Assembly: GCA_024226735.1 (NCBI GenBank)
Contig: JAAELL010000438.1
Coordinates: 1 to 34,074 of the forward strand
DNA length: 34,074 nucleotides
Source: a bacterium
Lineage (GTDB): Bacteria > Planctomycetota > UBA1135 > GCA-002686595
Direction of reading: 5' to 3'
Shown here: one piece after another, positions 7,916-16,153 of the stretch
Position numbering within the stretch: the stretch's first letter is position 1
How the letters are laid out: each line of letters opens with the position of its first letter
Made by a program: the position numbers and the translations under genes
Notes under the pieces: generated by a model
Database searches by the model: none
Told to the model about the DNA's origin: nothing
The model's input: the letters and a program-made list of their open reading frames with translations, nothing else

Positions 7916-9295
7916 TCAGACCACCTCGGGCGGCGCGAACCCCGCGCGGTACTCGCGCCGCACGACCGTGTCCGTCGCCTCTGCGTGGCCTGTGAAGGCG
8001 AGCGCGGCCTTGTCCCAACGCAGCTCCTGGCCGGGGAAACGGGTCGCCTTGACGGCGAGCAGCGCCGCCTCGGTGATTCGCGCGCCGTCTGCGAAAGGCG
8101 TCCGCAGCTCGGTCTGCTTCCCGGTGATGTTATCGATCCAGGCGTGCCAGTGGTTGAGCTCGGGGAACTCGGGCAGACCCGGCATGTCCAGGCCGTCCGT
8201 GCTCTCGCCGTCCCGCCAGATCTCGAGCTTGCCGCCCGCCGCGAGGACGAGCACGCCGCCTTCGCAGACGACGACGGTCATGTTGGACTCGGGCCATTCG
8301 CCTGCGGGCAAGCCCAGCGCCGCCCGCGACGGCGCCTGATTGCGGTCGCTGTAATGGATCGGGAAGAAGCGGCGGGCGAACGCGGCGGAGTCGACGGCGT
8401 ACGTGATCGTCGAGCGACACGGATAAGCGTGGAAGGTGTCGGCCGCCCGCGGCGCGTGGGTCGTCACGGCGATGGGAGAGGTCAGCTCGTCGTAGCCGAA
8501 GAAGAAGACGTCCAGGACGTGCACGCCCCAGTCCCCCAGTCCGCCCGTGCCGAAGTCCCACCAGGAGCGCCACTTCACCGGCGCGAGGTGCTCGCGGTAG
8601 GGCCGGATCTCGCAGGGACCGAGCCAGAGCTCCCAGTCGAGGTGCTCCGGCGGGTGCTGGGGCGCGCTCAGGACCCCGTCGAAGTTGAAGTAGTCGTTGC
8701 GGCCTGGCGCGCCGGTCCAGGCGTAGGCCTCGATGGCCTCGCCGAGGGTACCCGCGCGCAGGATCTCCACCGCCGCTCGGCGACCGGGGAAGACCATCCG
8801 CTGGTTGCCGACCTGCGTCACGAGTTGCGGCTTGGCGCGAATCGCCTTCTCGATCAGCGCGATCTCCTCGAGCTGGTGGACGAGGGGCTTCTGGCCGTAG
8901 ACGTGCTTGTCGTGGGCCAGGGCAGTCAGCGCGATCGGCGCGTGGCTGTGGTCCGGGGTCGCGACGATCACGGCGTCGAACTCGTCCGCGTGGACGCGGA
9001 AGGCCTCGCGATAGTCGGTGCATGTGAACGCGTCCGGGTGGTCCTCCTTGGCGCTGGCCAGCGCCCCGGCGTCGACATCGCACAGGCCGACGATCTCGGC
9101 CGCCGGATGGGCGGCGACCTGCTTGCGGTCGTGCCCGCCGATCGTGCCGACGACGCCGATCGAGAGCACGCGCACCGGCGCCGGCTCCGGCTCCGGCTCC
9201 TGCGCGAAACTGCTGCGGGGAGATCCAATGGTCGCCAGACCCACGCCGGCACCGGTGGATCGAAGGAAGTCTCGGCGGGACAGGTTGGAACTCAT
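7916..9295 (-). CDS. Tat-exported Gfo/Idh/MocA family oxidoreductase
   Basis: 459 residues. The start at 9295 is chosen because it places a twin-arginine signal directly at the N-terminus (S-R-R-D-F-L-R-S at 6-13, then a hydrophobic stretch and A-Q). An E-P repeat linker (31-40) leads to a Rossmann domain that binds NAD(P) (G-V-V-G-T-I-G-G). The family lysine is kept in Q-K-P-L-V, and the second motif D-W-G-V-H-V-L-D provides the usual active-site histidine and aspartate. These enzymes oxidise or reduce sugars and inositols; the exported type is greatly expanded in Planctomycetota and often carries its cofactor across the membrane. It lies 38 bp downstream of the HzsA-like gene on the same strand, so the two probably act together outside the cytoplasm. 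The substrate is unknown. Confidence 0.88.
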   Translation of the reverse strand: MSSNLSRRDFLRSTGAGVGLATIGSPRSSFAQEPEPEPAPVRVLSIGVVGTIGGHDRKQVAAHPAAEIVGLCDVDAGALASAKEDHPDAFTCTDYREAFRVHADEFDAVIVATPDHSHAPIALTALAHDKHVYGQKPLVHQLEEIALIEKAIRAKPQLVTQVGNQRMVFPGRRAAVEILRAGTLGEAIEAYAWTGAPGRNDYFNFDGVLSAPQHPPEHLDWELWLGPCEIRPYREHLAPVKWRSWWDFGTGGLGDWGVHVLDVFFFGYDELTSPIAVTTHAPRAADTFHAYPCRSTITYAVDSAAFARRFFPIHYSDRNQAPSRAALGLPAGEWPESNMTVVVCEGGVLVLAAGGKLEIWRDGESTDGLDMPGLPEFPELNHWHAWIDNITGKQTELRTPFADGARITEAALLAVKATRFPGQELRWDKAALAFTGHAEATDTVVRREYRAGFAPPEVV

Positions 9296-9333
9296 GAATC
9301 GGCTTCCTTGGGTAGTGGGTGCGGGGTCTCGGC

Positions 9334-12318
9334 TCAGCGCTTCTGCGGCCGGTACCACAGCGAACGCCAGTACGCGCGGTCGGCGACGTACGGGTCCACC
9401 GGCGCGCGCGGGTCCAGGTCGGAAGGCAGGACGCCGTAGCGCTTCATCTCGCGCACGTAGGCGTCGCGCGGCTGGAAGCCGGGCATGTCGAAGCGCTTGA
9501 CCTCGTCCAGGTAACGCGCGGCGGCCTCGACCGCAGCGAGCAGCGTGCGGTAGTCCTCATCGCCCTTGCTGGCAAAGACGGTCGCGGGCGCGGAGCTCGG
9601 GTCCTCGAAGTCCTCCCGGCAGCGGCCGTATCCGCCCGCCTCCGGGGCCAAGGGTGCGCGCACCAGCATCGAACGCTCCGGCCGCGTGAGGTCGTAGAGG
9701 ATGTGCCGCGAGAGGCGTAGCCGGATATCGTCGTGGCGGATGTCCCAGGGCGGCATGCTGCGATTGTCCGAGGGCGACTGGGGCAGTACATGGTGGCCCG
9801 AGTGGCAGCCGCTGCAGCGGCGGGCGACGACCTCCTGACCGGCGCGCGTCTCGGGCCAGTCGAGGTCGGGGCGCTGGATCTGATTGCGCTCGTAGCCGCC
9901 GATCATGCCAGTTCCGAGCGCGGCGTAGGTGCCGGGGTAGGGTGCACCGACCTCGATCCAAAGGCGCACCGTGGCGCGCTCGAGATCGCTGACCTCGACC
10001 CCGTAGTGCTGCGGTCCGAGCTTGTCCATCAGTGGACTGGCGGAGCTGCCCAGGGTGCGCGGGGCGTAGTTGCTCTCGGGCCGGTTGCGGCCGTCCGAGA
10101 ACTGCCCGCTCACGGTCAGCGCGTAGTAGCTGTGGGAGTACATCGGACCGCGGTCACCGGTCAGGTCGACCGCGCCCGCCAGTGGCCCGCCCTGGGGCGT
10201 GGCCTCGCTGCCGTGGCAGGCGACGCAGTGGCGGTCGAGGATGGGCTGCACGTCGCGCGGGAAGTCGAACACGTCCGGCACGCCGGCGACGGGCTCGACC
10301 GAGCTAGGGGGACGGCGTAGAGCCAAGAGGTCGTAGTCGACGCGTGGCGTGTGGGTGCGCTGCTCGTGACAGCCCACGCAGCTCGCTGTCTCACCGGGCT
10401 GCAGCGTGAGGAAGCTCTGCATGCGCTTGACGGACAGGTCGTTCTCGTCGAGCGCTACGAAGAAGAAGCTGCGTAGGGCGGGTAGCTCCATGTAGGCCGA
10501 GCCGTCCGCCTCGACCGGCACCGTGCCGACCACGCGCTCCAAGGTGAAGGTGCCGCCGTAGCTGAGGGGCTCCATGCCGCCGGTGTAGTTGATCGGCTTG
10601 GGGAGGCTCTCGAGCACCAAGAGCTTTTTGATGTCGCCGGGCGCGACTCCCTGCATGTTGCGGCCCTCGTTGACGTCGGCCAGCACCAGCCGCCCGGTCG
10701 CTCGGGCGGGGTCGGACCTGGTCGAGACCTCGAACTCGCGCGCGCTGACGCGCAAAGCGCGCGGCTCGTGCACCTGCAGGCCGGCCTGGACGTCCTCGTC
10801 GGGCAGACTGTAGAGCACCTGCGTCTCGCCACCCGCGTCCAGGAGCACCAGCTCGGTGCGCCGCGCCGCCAAGAACAGCTCGGGCGACAGGGCGAACGGG
10901 TCGCGGAAGCTCTGGCCGGCGTGCAACGGGCGTACGGCGCGCGGGTCGTCCGGGCCGGCTTCGGGGTCCAAGAGCACCAGCGAACCGTCGTGCTCGTTAC
11001 GGCCGTGCCCGGGCGAGAAAGTGGCGAGCACCTGGCCCGTGCCGGGGACCGGCTTCGCGTCGATCATCACGATGCCGGGCGCCTGATTGCCGTAGAAGAC
11101 CATCTGGCCCGTGCCGTCCGGGTTGCAGGTCCACAGGTGGTGGTAGTGCACCTGGCTGCGGTCGACGTACTCCCAGCGCTGATAGAGCAGCCGCCCGTCG
11201 GGCAGCACCCAGGGTGTGTTGTCGTGCTCGATGTTGGCCGAGAGCGCTCGGATCTGGCCGCCCTCGGCGTCGCAGCGGTGCAGGGTGGCCACCTGCGTCA
11301 GCCAGCAGTTGACCCAGCGCTTGCAGCGGCTGGAGACGAAGGCGATGCCGCCGTCGGGCAGGTAGGTCGGCTCGATGTCGTCGTAGTCGCCGCGCGTCAG
11401 TTGCGTCAGATCCTGGCCGTCGGTGCCGATCTCCCACAGGTGGTAGTGGGTCGTCCCGCCGGGCCGGTAGGAGAAGAGAATCCTCTCGCCGTCGTAGTGC
11501 ACTTTCGGGTCGCGAATGCCCCCGCCCGGATCGTCGAGCAGGACCTTCAAGTCCCGCGTGGAGAGGTCGAGGCGGCACAGGCGCGCGCCGTCCCCGTAGG
11601 TGACCTGCGCGGCGTCCGCCGCGTAATAGCTGAAGTTCGCGTACCAGTGCTCGTCGCGTCCCGGTTTGCGCACGGCGAAGACGATCGAAGGCGACACGGC
11701 CTCCGCGGCCTGGACCAGGTCGGGCTCGGGCGGATCTTCGAGCTGGAGCGGCGCGTTCTCCCGGCTGAGTGCGACGTAGTCGTAGATGATCCAGCTCTCT
11801 CCGTCGAGGCGGATCGAGATCGTGTTCTCGCCCGCGCCGACGGCGCCGGCCGGGATGGGGAGGATGATCGTGTCGGGCCGGCCACGCAAGTCAGGCCGAA
11901 AGACGATCCCCATCTCGCCCCCGGGCGCGACCTGCACCGGCAGGTCCCGTCCGTTCACGGCGACCGTGATCTTCGAGCGCTCGGTGGCGTGCGCGCCCGC
12001 GATCCCGAGCAAGAGGTAGAGCGGCTCCTCCTCGCGCGCCTCAGCCCGGAAGCGGATGTCGAAGGTGTGCGCCCGGCCGCCGGCCCACGTGTCGCGGTCT
12101 GCGGGATGGACGAAGGGCCAGCCCTTGGCGGGATCCGCGTCCACGTCGAACGCCACCCCGTCGGGGTAGCGCTCCAGGAAGGCGGCGTAGCCCGCGCGCG
12201 TCAGCGCGAACTCCCGCGCGTGTCCGTCGGGGTGACCGATGCAGAAGAGCGTGTCGGAGGCAGGCCGCGTCGGTGACGCGACCACGAGGGCGAGTAGCGG
12301 CAGGGCGTGGAGGATCAT
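9334..12318 (-). CDS. HzsA-related secreted cytochrome c protein
   Basis: 994 residues with a signal peptide (M-I-L-H-A-L-P-L-L-A-L-V-V-A-S). After it comes a beta-sandwich domain (about 30-190), then TolB/PD40-like beta-propeller repeats (about 200-560, with patterns such as D-P-K-V-H-Y-D-G-E-R-I-L-F-S), then a C-terminal c-heme region with three C-x-x-C-H sites at 647 (C-V-G-C-H), 698 (C-V-A-C-H) and 835 (C-S-G-C-H). This is the layout of the HzsA-related family, homologous to the hydrazine synthase alpha subunit but widespread in non-anammox planctomycetes and verrucomicrobia. No HzsB or HzsC is nearby, so hydrazine synthesis is not implied. A periplasmic electron-transfer or oxidoreductase role on a carbohydrate-derived substrate is a reasonable guess, given the downstream oxidoreductase. 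Confidence 0.85.
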   Translation of the reverse strand: MILHALPLLALVVASPTRPASDTLFCIGHPDGHAREFALTRAGYAAFLERYPDGVAFDVDADPAKGWPFVHPADRDTWAGGRAHTFDIRFRAEAREEEPLYLLLGIAGAHATERSKITVAVNGRDLPVQVAPGGEMGIVFRPDLRGRPDTIILPIPAGAVGAGENTISIRLDGESWIIYDYVALSRENAPLQLEDPPEPDLVQAAEAVSPSIVFAVRKPGRDEHWYANFSYYAADAAQVTYGDGARLCRLDLSTRDLKVLLDDPGGGIRDPKVHYDGERILFSYRPGGTTHYHLWEIGTDGQDLTQLTRGDYDDIEPTYLPDGGIAFVSSRCKRWVNCWLTQVATLHRCDAEGGQIRALSANIEHDNTPWVLPDGRLLYQRWEYVDRSQVHYHHLWTCNPDGTGQMVFYGNQAPGIVMIDAKPVPGTGQVLATFSPGHGRNEHDGSLVLLDPEAGPDDPRAVRPLHAGQSFRDPFALSPELFLAARRTELVLLDAGGETQVLYSLPDEDVQAGLQVHEPRALRVSAREFEVSTRSDPARATGRLVLADVNEGRNMQGVAPGDIKKLLVLESLPKPINYTGGMEPLSYGGTFTLERVVGTVPVEADGSAYMELPALRSFFFVALDENDLSVKRMQSFLTLQPGETASCVGCHEQRTHTPRVDYDLLALRRPPSSVEPVAGVPDVFDFPRDVQPILDRHCVACHGSEATPQGGPLAGAVDLTGDRGPMYSHSYYALTVSGQFSDGRNRPESNYAPRTLGSSASPLMDKLGPQHYGVEVSDLERATVRLWIEVGAPYPGTYAALGTGMIGGYERNQIQRPDLDWPETRAGQEVVARRCSGCHSGHHVLPQSPSDNRSMPPWDIRHDDIRLRLSRHILYDLTRPERSMLVRAPLAPEAGGYGRCREDFEDPSSAPATVFASKGDEDYRTLLAAVEAAARYLDEVKRFDMPGFQPRDAYVREMKRYGVLPSDLDPRAPVDPYVADRAYWRSLWYRPQKR

Positions 12319-12408
12319 CGCATCGGACGATCGTAGGGGCGGATTCCGGTGTCGCCCTACGCCGTAGTGCTAAGCCACCGTTCGGCACGCCGCTCCTACA
12401 CTTGCGCC

Positions 12409-12525
12409 ATGCGTGTCCCGTGGCGAATCCCGCGCGCGCTGCGGCCGGTCGCGCTCGCCCTGGTCCTTCTCCCGCGAGCAGCACCGACTTGCGGCGACAC
12501 CGATGACGGCGTTCTCGCTCACGAG
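12409..12525 (+). pseudogene. N-terminal fragment of a secreted-protein gene
   Basis: The ATG at 12409 starts M-R-V-P-W-R-I-P-R-A-L-R-P followed by V-A-L-A-L-V-L-L-P-R-A-A-P, a good Sec signal peptide, then T-C-G-D-T-D-D-G. After about 35 codons the frame runs antisense into the 3' end of the epimerase gene (stop at 12519), where it no longer looks like coding sequence. A TACACT hexamer 6 bases before the ATG could be a -10 element of a near-leaderless promoter. The gene seems to have been cut off where the 14-gene operon begins, which would mark an insertion junction near 12500-12520. A chance signal-like ORF cannot be excluded. Confidence 0.4.
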
Positions 12526-12944
12526 TCTTCGCCGGAGCCGTGCTTGTCGTCGATGTACTCGAGCAGGACGCCGTTCGTCGCACGCGGGTGCACGAAGGCG
12601 AACTCGCAGTCACGAAACTGGCGGGCGCCGCCGATGAACGGATACCCCTCGGATTCGAGTTCGGCAATCGTCTCGCGCGTGCTGTCCACGTTGAAGGACA
12701 GCAGCATCACCCCCTCGCCGTGGCGTTCGATGAAGCGGGCCACGTCGCCGTCGGGGGAAGTGGACTCCATCAGCTCGAAGCCGACCTCGCCCAGGTAGTA
12801 CCGGGCGACCTTGATCTTCTCAGGCTCGTCGACGTAGGCATCGTCCGGCTCGGCCTTGCCGAGCAGCGGGGCCCACGTCTTCTTGGCCTGCTCCAGATCC
12901 TTGACGGCGATGCAGATATGGTCGATTCGCTTGATCTTCGGCAT
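12519..12944 (-). CDS. Methylmalonyl-CoA epimerase-like VOC protein
   Basis: 141 residues, the length of a single-domain vicinal-oxygen-chelate (glyoxalase fold) epimerase. Metal-ligand positions of the family can be placed: H9 in I-D-H-I-C, E57 in G-F-E-L-M and E129 in V-L-L-E-Y are present. The usual H-H pair after G-E-G is M80-L81 here (G-E-G-V-M-L-L-S-F), so one metal histidine is missing and the chemistry may be altered. It is the last gene of the operon, 3 bp after the thiolase stop. In this context it could interconvert the two epimers of a benzylmalonyl-CoA-type product of the mutase, which would be needed if the following dehydrogenase is enantiospecific. The family is clear from the sequence; the substrate is inferred from the operon. 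Confidence 0.8.
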   Translation of the reverse strand: MPKIKRIDHICIAVKDLEQAKKTWAPLLGKAEPDDAYVDEPEKIKVARYYLGEVGFELMESTSPDGDVARFIERHGEGVMLLSFNVDSTRETIAELESEGYPFIGGARQFRDCEFAFVHPRATNGVLLEYIDDKHGSGEDS

Positions 12945-12947
12945 GGG

Positions 12948-14141
12948 CTAGCTGACCTCCAGGACCACGGCCATCGCCGTGTCGCCACCCGCACACCCGG
13001 AGAAGAGCCCGCGGCCTCCGCCGAGCGAGGCCAGCGTCTCGATCAGCTCGATGAGGCCGCGCAGCCCCATCGGGGCCTGCGGATGCCCGTAGACGAGCGG
13101 GGAGCCGAAGCGGTTCACGTGCTCGGGGTCGAAGCCCATCTCGCGGCAGAAGTAGACGTCGGCCACGGCAAACGGGTTATGGGTCTGCACGGCAGCACAA
13201 TCCCCCACCGAGGTCTCGGCGCGTTCGAGCGCCTCGCGGGCGGCGGGCACGGTGGCCTTGGGCATCATGCCCTTCTCGACGCGGGCATCTCCGAACGCGA
13301 GCACACGGACCGTCACGTTTGCGTCACGCGACATGCTACGGGCGCGTTCGCGACCACAGACCACGATCCCGGCGTTGGCGTCGGCGGGGTGCGTCGACGT
13401 GCCGAAAGTCACGGTGCCGCCCTCGATCGCTGGGCGCAGGCCGGCCAGCCCTTCGGCCGTGGTGGGATGAACGCCCTCGTCGGCTTCGAGGGTGCCGATC
13501 ACTCGTCTGCCACGCAGGAGCTCGACGGGTTGCATGTAGCGCTTCTGGAAGCTGCGGTCATCGGCCAGCGAGCGGCCGTACTGATCGTGGCGCAAGAGCG
13601 TGAGCGTCTCCTGCTCCTCGCGCCCGATCTCGAACTCGGCGGCCAGGTTCTCGGCCGTCGCGATCATCGCGACCCCGGCGTAGGGGTCGCGGTTCATGTT
13701 GTCGAGGACCGGGTCCTCGGCCCGGCCTGTACCGCCGGGGCCGCCCGAATTGGGATAGAAGATGTGAGGCCCGTTGCTCGTGCGATCGCACGCGACGGCG
13801 AGGATGCACTCGCGCTGCGAGGCCCTTACCTCGAGCGCCGCGCTCTGCAGCATTCGTACAGACGTCGCGCAGGCCTGAGAGATCGTGGGCCCGGTGATCT
13901 CCGGCGCGCCGATCAGGCCGGCCAGCCACGGCGCCCCGTAGAAGGAGCTCCGCTGCGTGACCGTGATGCCGAAAGTGAGCGCGTCGAAGGAGTCGGGAGG
14001 GATCTCCGCGCGCGCGAGGAAGCTCTTGCCCACGCGCCCCGCGAGCTCGATCGCGTGGTAGCCGCTGAGGCTGCCCTGCCAGCGACAGAAGGGAGTGGTC
14101 CAGTACGCGCCGTAGGGAATGAAAACGTCTTGAAGTTGCAT
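12948..14141 (-). CDS. Thiolase (probable 3-ketoacyl-CoA thiolase of the pathway)
   Basis: 397 residues, normal thiolase length. The acyl-enzyme cysteine is C91 in S-Q-A-C-A-T-S. The downstream catalytic motifs are present in diverged form: T-H-N-P-F-A for the N-H-x-x-F region, G-H-P-Q-A-P-M-G for the G-H-P-x-G-x-x-G motif, and C383 in C-A-G-G-D-T-A at the C-terminus. The divergence suggests a dedicated substrate and not short-chain acetoacetyl-CoA. In the inferred route it would cleave 3-(2-aminophenyl)-3-oxopropanoyl-CoA with CoA into 2-aminobenzoyl-CoA and acetyl-CoA. The gene starts 14 bp after the dehydrogenase/hydratase stop and ends 3 bp before the epimerase. The family is certain; the substrate is inferred. 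Confidence 0.88.
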   Translation of the reverse strand: MQLQDVFIPYGAYWTTPFCRWQGSLSGYHAIELAGRVGKSFLARAEIPPDSFDALTFGITVTQRSSFYGAPWLAGLIGAPEITGPTISQACATSVRMLQSAALEVRASQRECILAVACDRTSNGPHIFYPNSGGPGGTGRAEDPVLDNMNRDPYAGVAMIATAENLAAEFEIGREEQETLTLLRHDQYGRSLADDRSFQKRYMQPVELLRGRRVIGTLEADEGVHPTTAEGLAGLRPAIEGGTVTFGTSTHPADANAGIVVCGRERARSMSRDANVTVRVLAFGDARVEKGMMPKATVPAAREALERAETSVGDCAAVQTHNPFAVADVYFCREMGFDPEHVNRFGSPLVYGHPQAPMGLRGLIELIETLASLGGGRGLFSGCAGGDTAMAVVLEVS

Positions 14142-14155
14142 CGGTCGTCGGTGGG

Positions 14156-16153
14156 TCAGCGGCTGCCGGAGACGACCGCGGTGATCCTCTCCCGGGCTGC
14201 CTCGGTGCAGGCGCTCACGCCGAAGGCCGAGTAGCCGACCTCGAGCGCGGCAGCCAGCGTGGGCGCGGCGGCGCAGGCGCCGATGGCCTGCTCGATGATC
14301 GCAATCACCTGCGGGTCGAGCGAGCGTTCGAAGTCGTTGCGTGGCTCGACGGGCGGCAGCTCGCCGAGCTCGACCGGCGCATCGGGGATCGTGGGGACGG
14401 CACCCGTCAGCTCGCGCACGCGGGCGACGGCGAGAGCGAACAAGGCCTCGTGATCCTCGGCCAAGCCATCCACGATGCCGAGCTCGGAGGCCTCGGCGGC
14501 CTTCAGCTTGCGCGCCAGCCGCAGCATGTCATGGAAGACCGGAGCCGCGGCGGGCCAGCGGCGGTAGGGAACCGACATGGCTCCGATTCCGGGCGCGATC
14601 CCCAGCGTCACCTCGGGGAGCTGGAACCAGGCGTCGCGCACGGCCACGATGCCGTGGCAGCGCAGCGCGAGCTCGAGCCCCCCACCGAGCGCCATGCCGT
14701 TGATCGCGGCGACGACCGGCTTCTGGATCGCGTCGAGGTGCACGAGCAGCCGCGAGCAGTCGCGCGCGAAGCTCGCCGAGGCGTCGGCGTCGCCCAAGAG
14801 GCTCGGGAAGCGGCTGATGTCGGCGCCGGCGCAGAACGCACGCGGCCCGTAGCCCGTGATCACGAACCCCGCGACATCGTTGTTGCCTTCGAACTCGCGT
14901 ATGACGGACAGGAGCTCGTCGGTCACCCCGTCGTCGAGTGCATTCATCGCCTGTGGGCGACGCATCGTGAGCACCTTGACGCCGTCCACGTCGTCGACGA
15001 GCAAGTGCCGCAGGTAGCCCTGGTAGTGCGAGATCTCGCGCCGCGGCAGCGGCATGCCCGGGCGTTCCTCCGCGAAGCGCGAGAGGATGCGGCCCACCTC
15101 GTCGTCGCCCAGCTCACCCATGAGCTCGAGCGGGCCCTTCTTGAATCCCAGCGCGAGCTTGCAGCCAAGATCCAGGTCCGCCGGCGTGCCGATGCCCTGA
15201 TCGAGGATGTCGACGGACTGCGAGAAGAGCACGCCCAGCATGCGGTCGCGCACGAGCGCGCCGGTCTCCGCGTCCACGTCGACCGTCTTGCCCGGGCCGA
15301 GCGTGAGCCAGCGGTCCACCGAGCGGAAGATCGGCGCGGGCCGGTAGTGCTCACCCTCCTCGGAGCTCTGCAGCGTGTTCGTCTCGGTGATGATCGGATT
15401 GCCATGCGCGAGGTTGAGCACAAAAAACGGCCCCGCGTGCACGAGCTCACCCACGGCGCTGTCCACCTCCATCGCCGTGGCATGCTCGAGCAGGAGCGCT
15501 GCGTCGTTGCACCAGTTGTCGAACACACGGTCGAGCATGAAGCAGAGCGCGTCCGTGGTGACAAAGGGCACCTTGCCCGTGAAGCAGAACAGCCAGCGCA
15601 GGTAGTCGAGCACCTCGGGGTCGCCCGCGTCCCAGCGAATCACCTCGACCGCCGGGTTCCGGAAGGCCGGGGCGAAGAAGTGCGTGACCGTGGCGCGCCC
15701 CTTGTGCTCGAGATCGGCGAAGATGCGCGACGCCGGCAGTGAGCTCGTGTTGGAGGTGATCAGCGCATCGGGGCGCACGACGGACTCGACCTGGCTGAAG
15801 ATCCTGCGCTTGAGGTCGAGGTTCTCGGTGGCCGCCTCGATCACCCAGTCGCAGTCCGCCATGCGCCCGTAGTCGAGCGTGGGTACGAGCCTCTGGCGGA
15901 CGGCCGCTGCCTGGTCGGCGGTCAGCTTGCGGCGGGCGAGCCCCTTCTCGACGTAGGCCTCGATGCGCTCCAGCGCGCGGTCGAGGGGCGCCTGGTCCAC
16001 GTCGACCAGCACGAGCTCGAGCCCCGGGAGCGCGCTCTTCAGGTAATAGCCGATGTCCGGACCAATCGTGCCGGCACCGACGATAGCGACGCTCTCGGGC
16101 AACGGTCGGCTCGGGGTGGTGATCAGCGAGTTGTGCGAGGCTCTCTTGGTCAT
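14156..16153 (-). CDS. Fused 3-hydroxyacyl-CoA dehydrogenase / enoyl-CoA hydratase
   Basis: 665 residues from the ATG at 16153, which overlaps the preceding stop as ATGA. The N-terminal half (about 20-370) is an NAD-dependent 3-hydroxyacyl-CoA dehydrogenase: G-A-G-T-I-G at 26-31 and the catalytic histidine H158 in V-T-H-F-F. The C-terminal half (about 385-640) is a crotonase-fold hydratase: F-C-A-G-A-D-I near 440-446, N-G-M-A-L-G-G-G-L-E with E494, and L-P-E-V-T-L-G with E514, the two glutamates used for water addition. The order is dehydrogenase first, the reverse of FadB/FadJ and like some archaeal bifunctional enzymes. A hydratase/dehydrogenase fusion is also part of the indoleacetate gene set. 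It would hydrate 2-aminocinnamoyl-CoA and oxidise the resulting alcohol, feeding the thiolase next to it. Confidence 0.92.
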   Translation of the reverse strand: MTKRASHNSLITTPSRPLPESVAIVGAGTIGPDIGYYLKSALPGLELVLVDVDQAPLDRALERIEAYVEKGLARRKLTADQAAAVRQRLVPTLDYGRMADCDWVIEAATENLDLKRRIFSQVESVVRPDALITSNTSSLPASRIFADLEHKGRATVTHFFAPAFRNPAVEVIRWDAGDPEVLDYLRWLFCFTGKVPFVTTDALCFMLDRVFDNWCNDAALLLEHATAMEVDSAVGELVHAGPFFVLNLAHGNPIITETNTLQSSEEGEHYRPAPIFRSVDRWLTLGPGKTVDVDAETGALVRDRMLGVLFSQSVDILDQGIGTPADLDLGCKLALGFKKGPLELMGELGDDEVGRILSRFAEERPGMPLPRREISHYQGYLRHLLVDDVDGVKVLTMRRPQAMNALDDGVTDELLSVIREFEGNNDVAGFVITGYGPRAFCAGADISRFPSLLGDADASASFARDCSRLLVHLDAIQKPVVAAINGMALGGGLELALRCHGIVAVRDAWFQLPEVTLGIAPGIGAMSVPYRRWPAAAPVFHDMLRLARKLKAAEASELGIVDGLAEDHEALFALAVARVRELTGAVPTIPDAPVELGELPPVEPRNDFERSLDPQVIAIIEQAIGACAAAPTLAAALEVGYSAFGVSACTEAARERITAVVSGSR

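Noticed and set aside
9175..9205. Short tandem GGCTCC repeat
   Set aside because: It encodes the E-P linker after the Tat signal of the oxidoreductase and is simple low-complexity coding sequence.
9334..12318. Hydrazine synthase (anammox)
   Set aside because: Only an HzsA-related protein with three heme sites is present; HzsB and HzsC are absent and such relatives are common in non-anammox bacteria.
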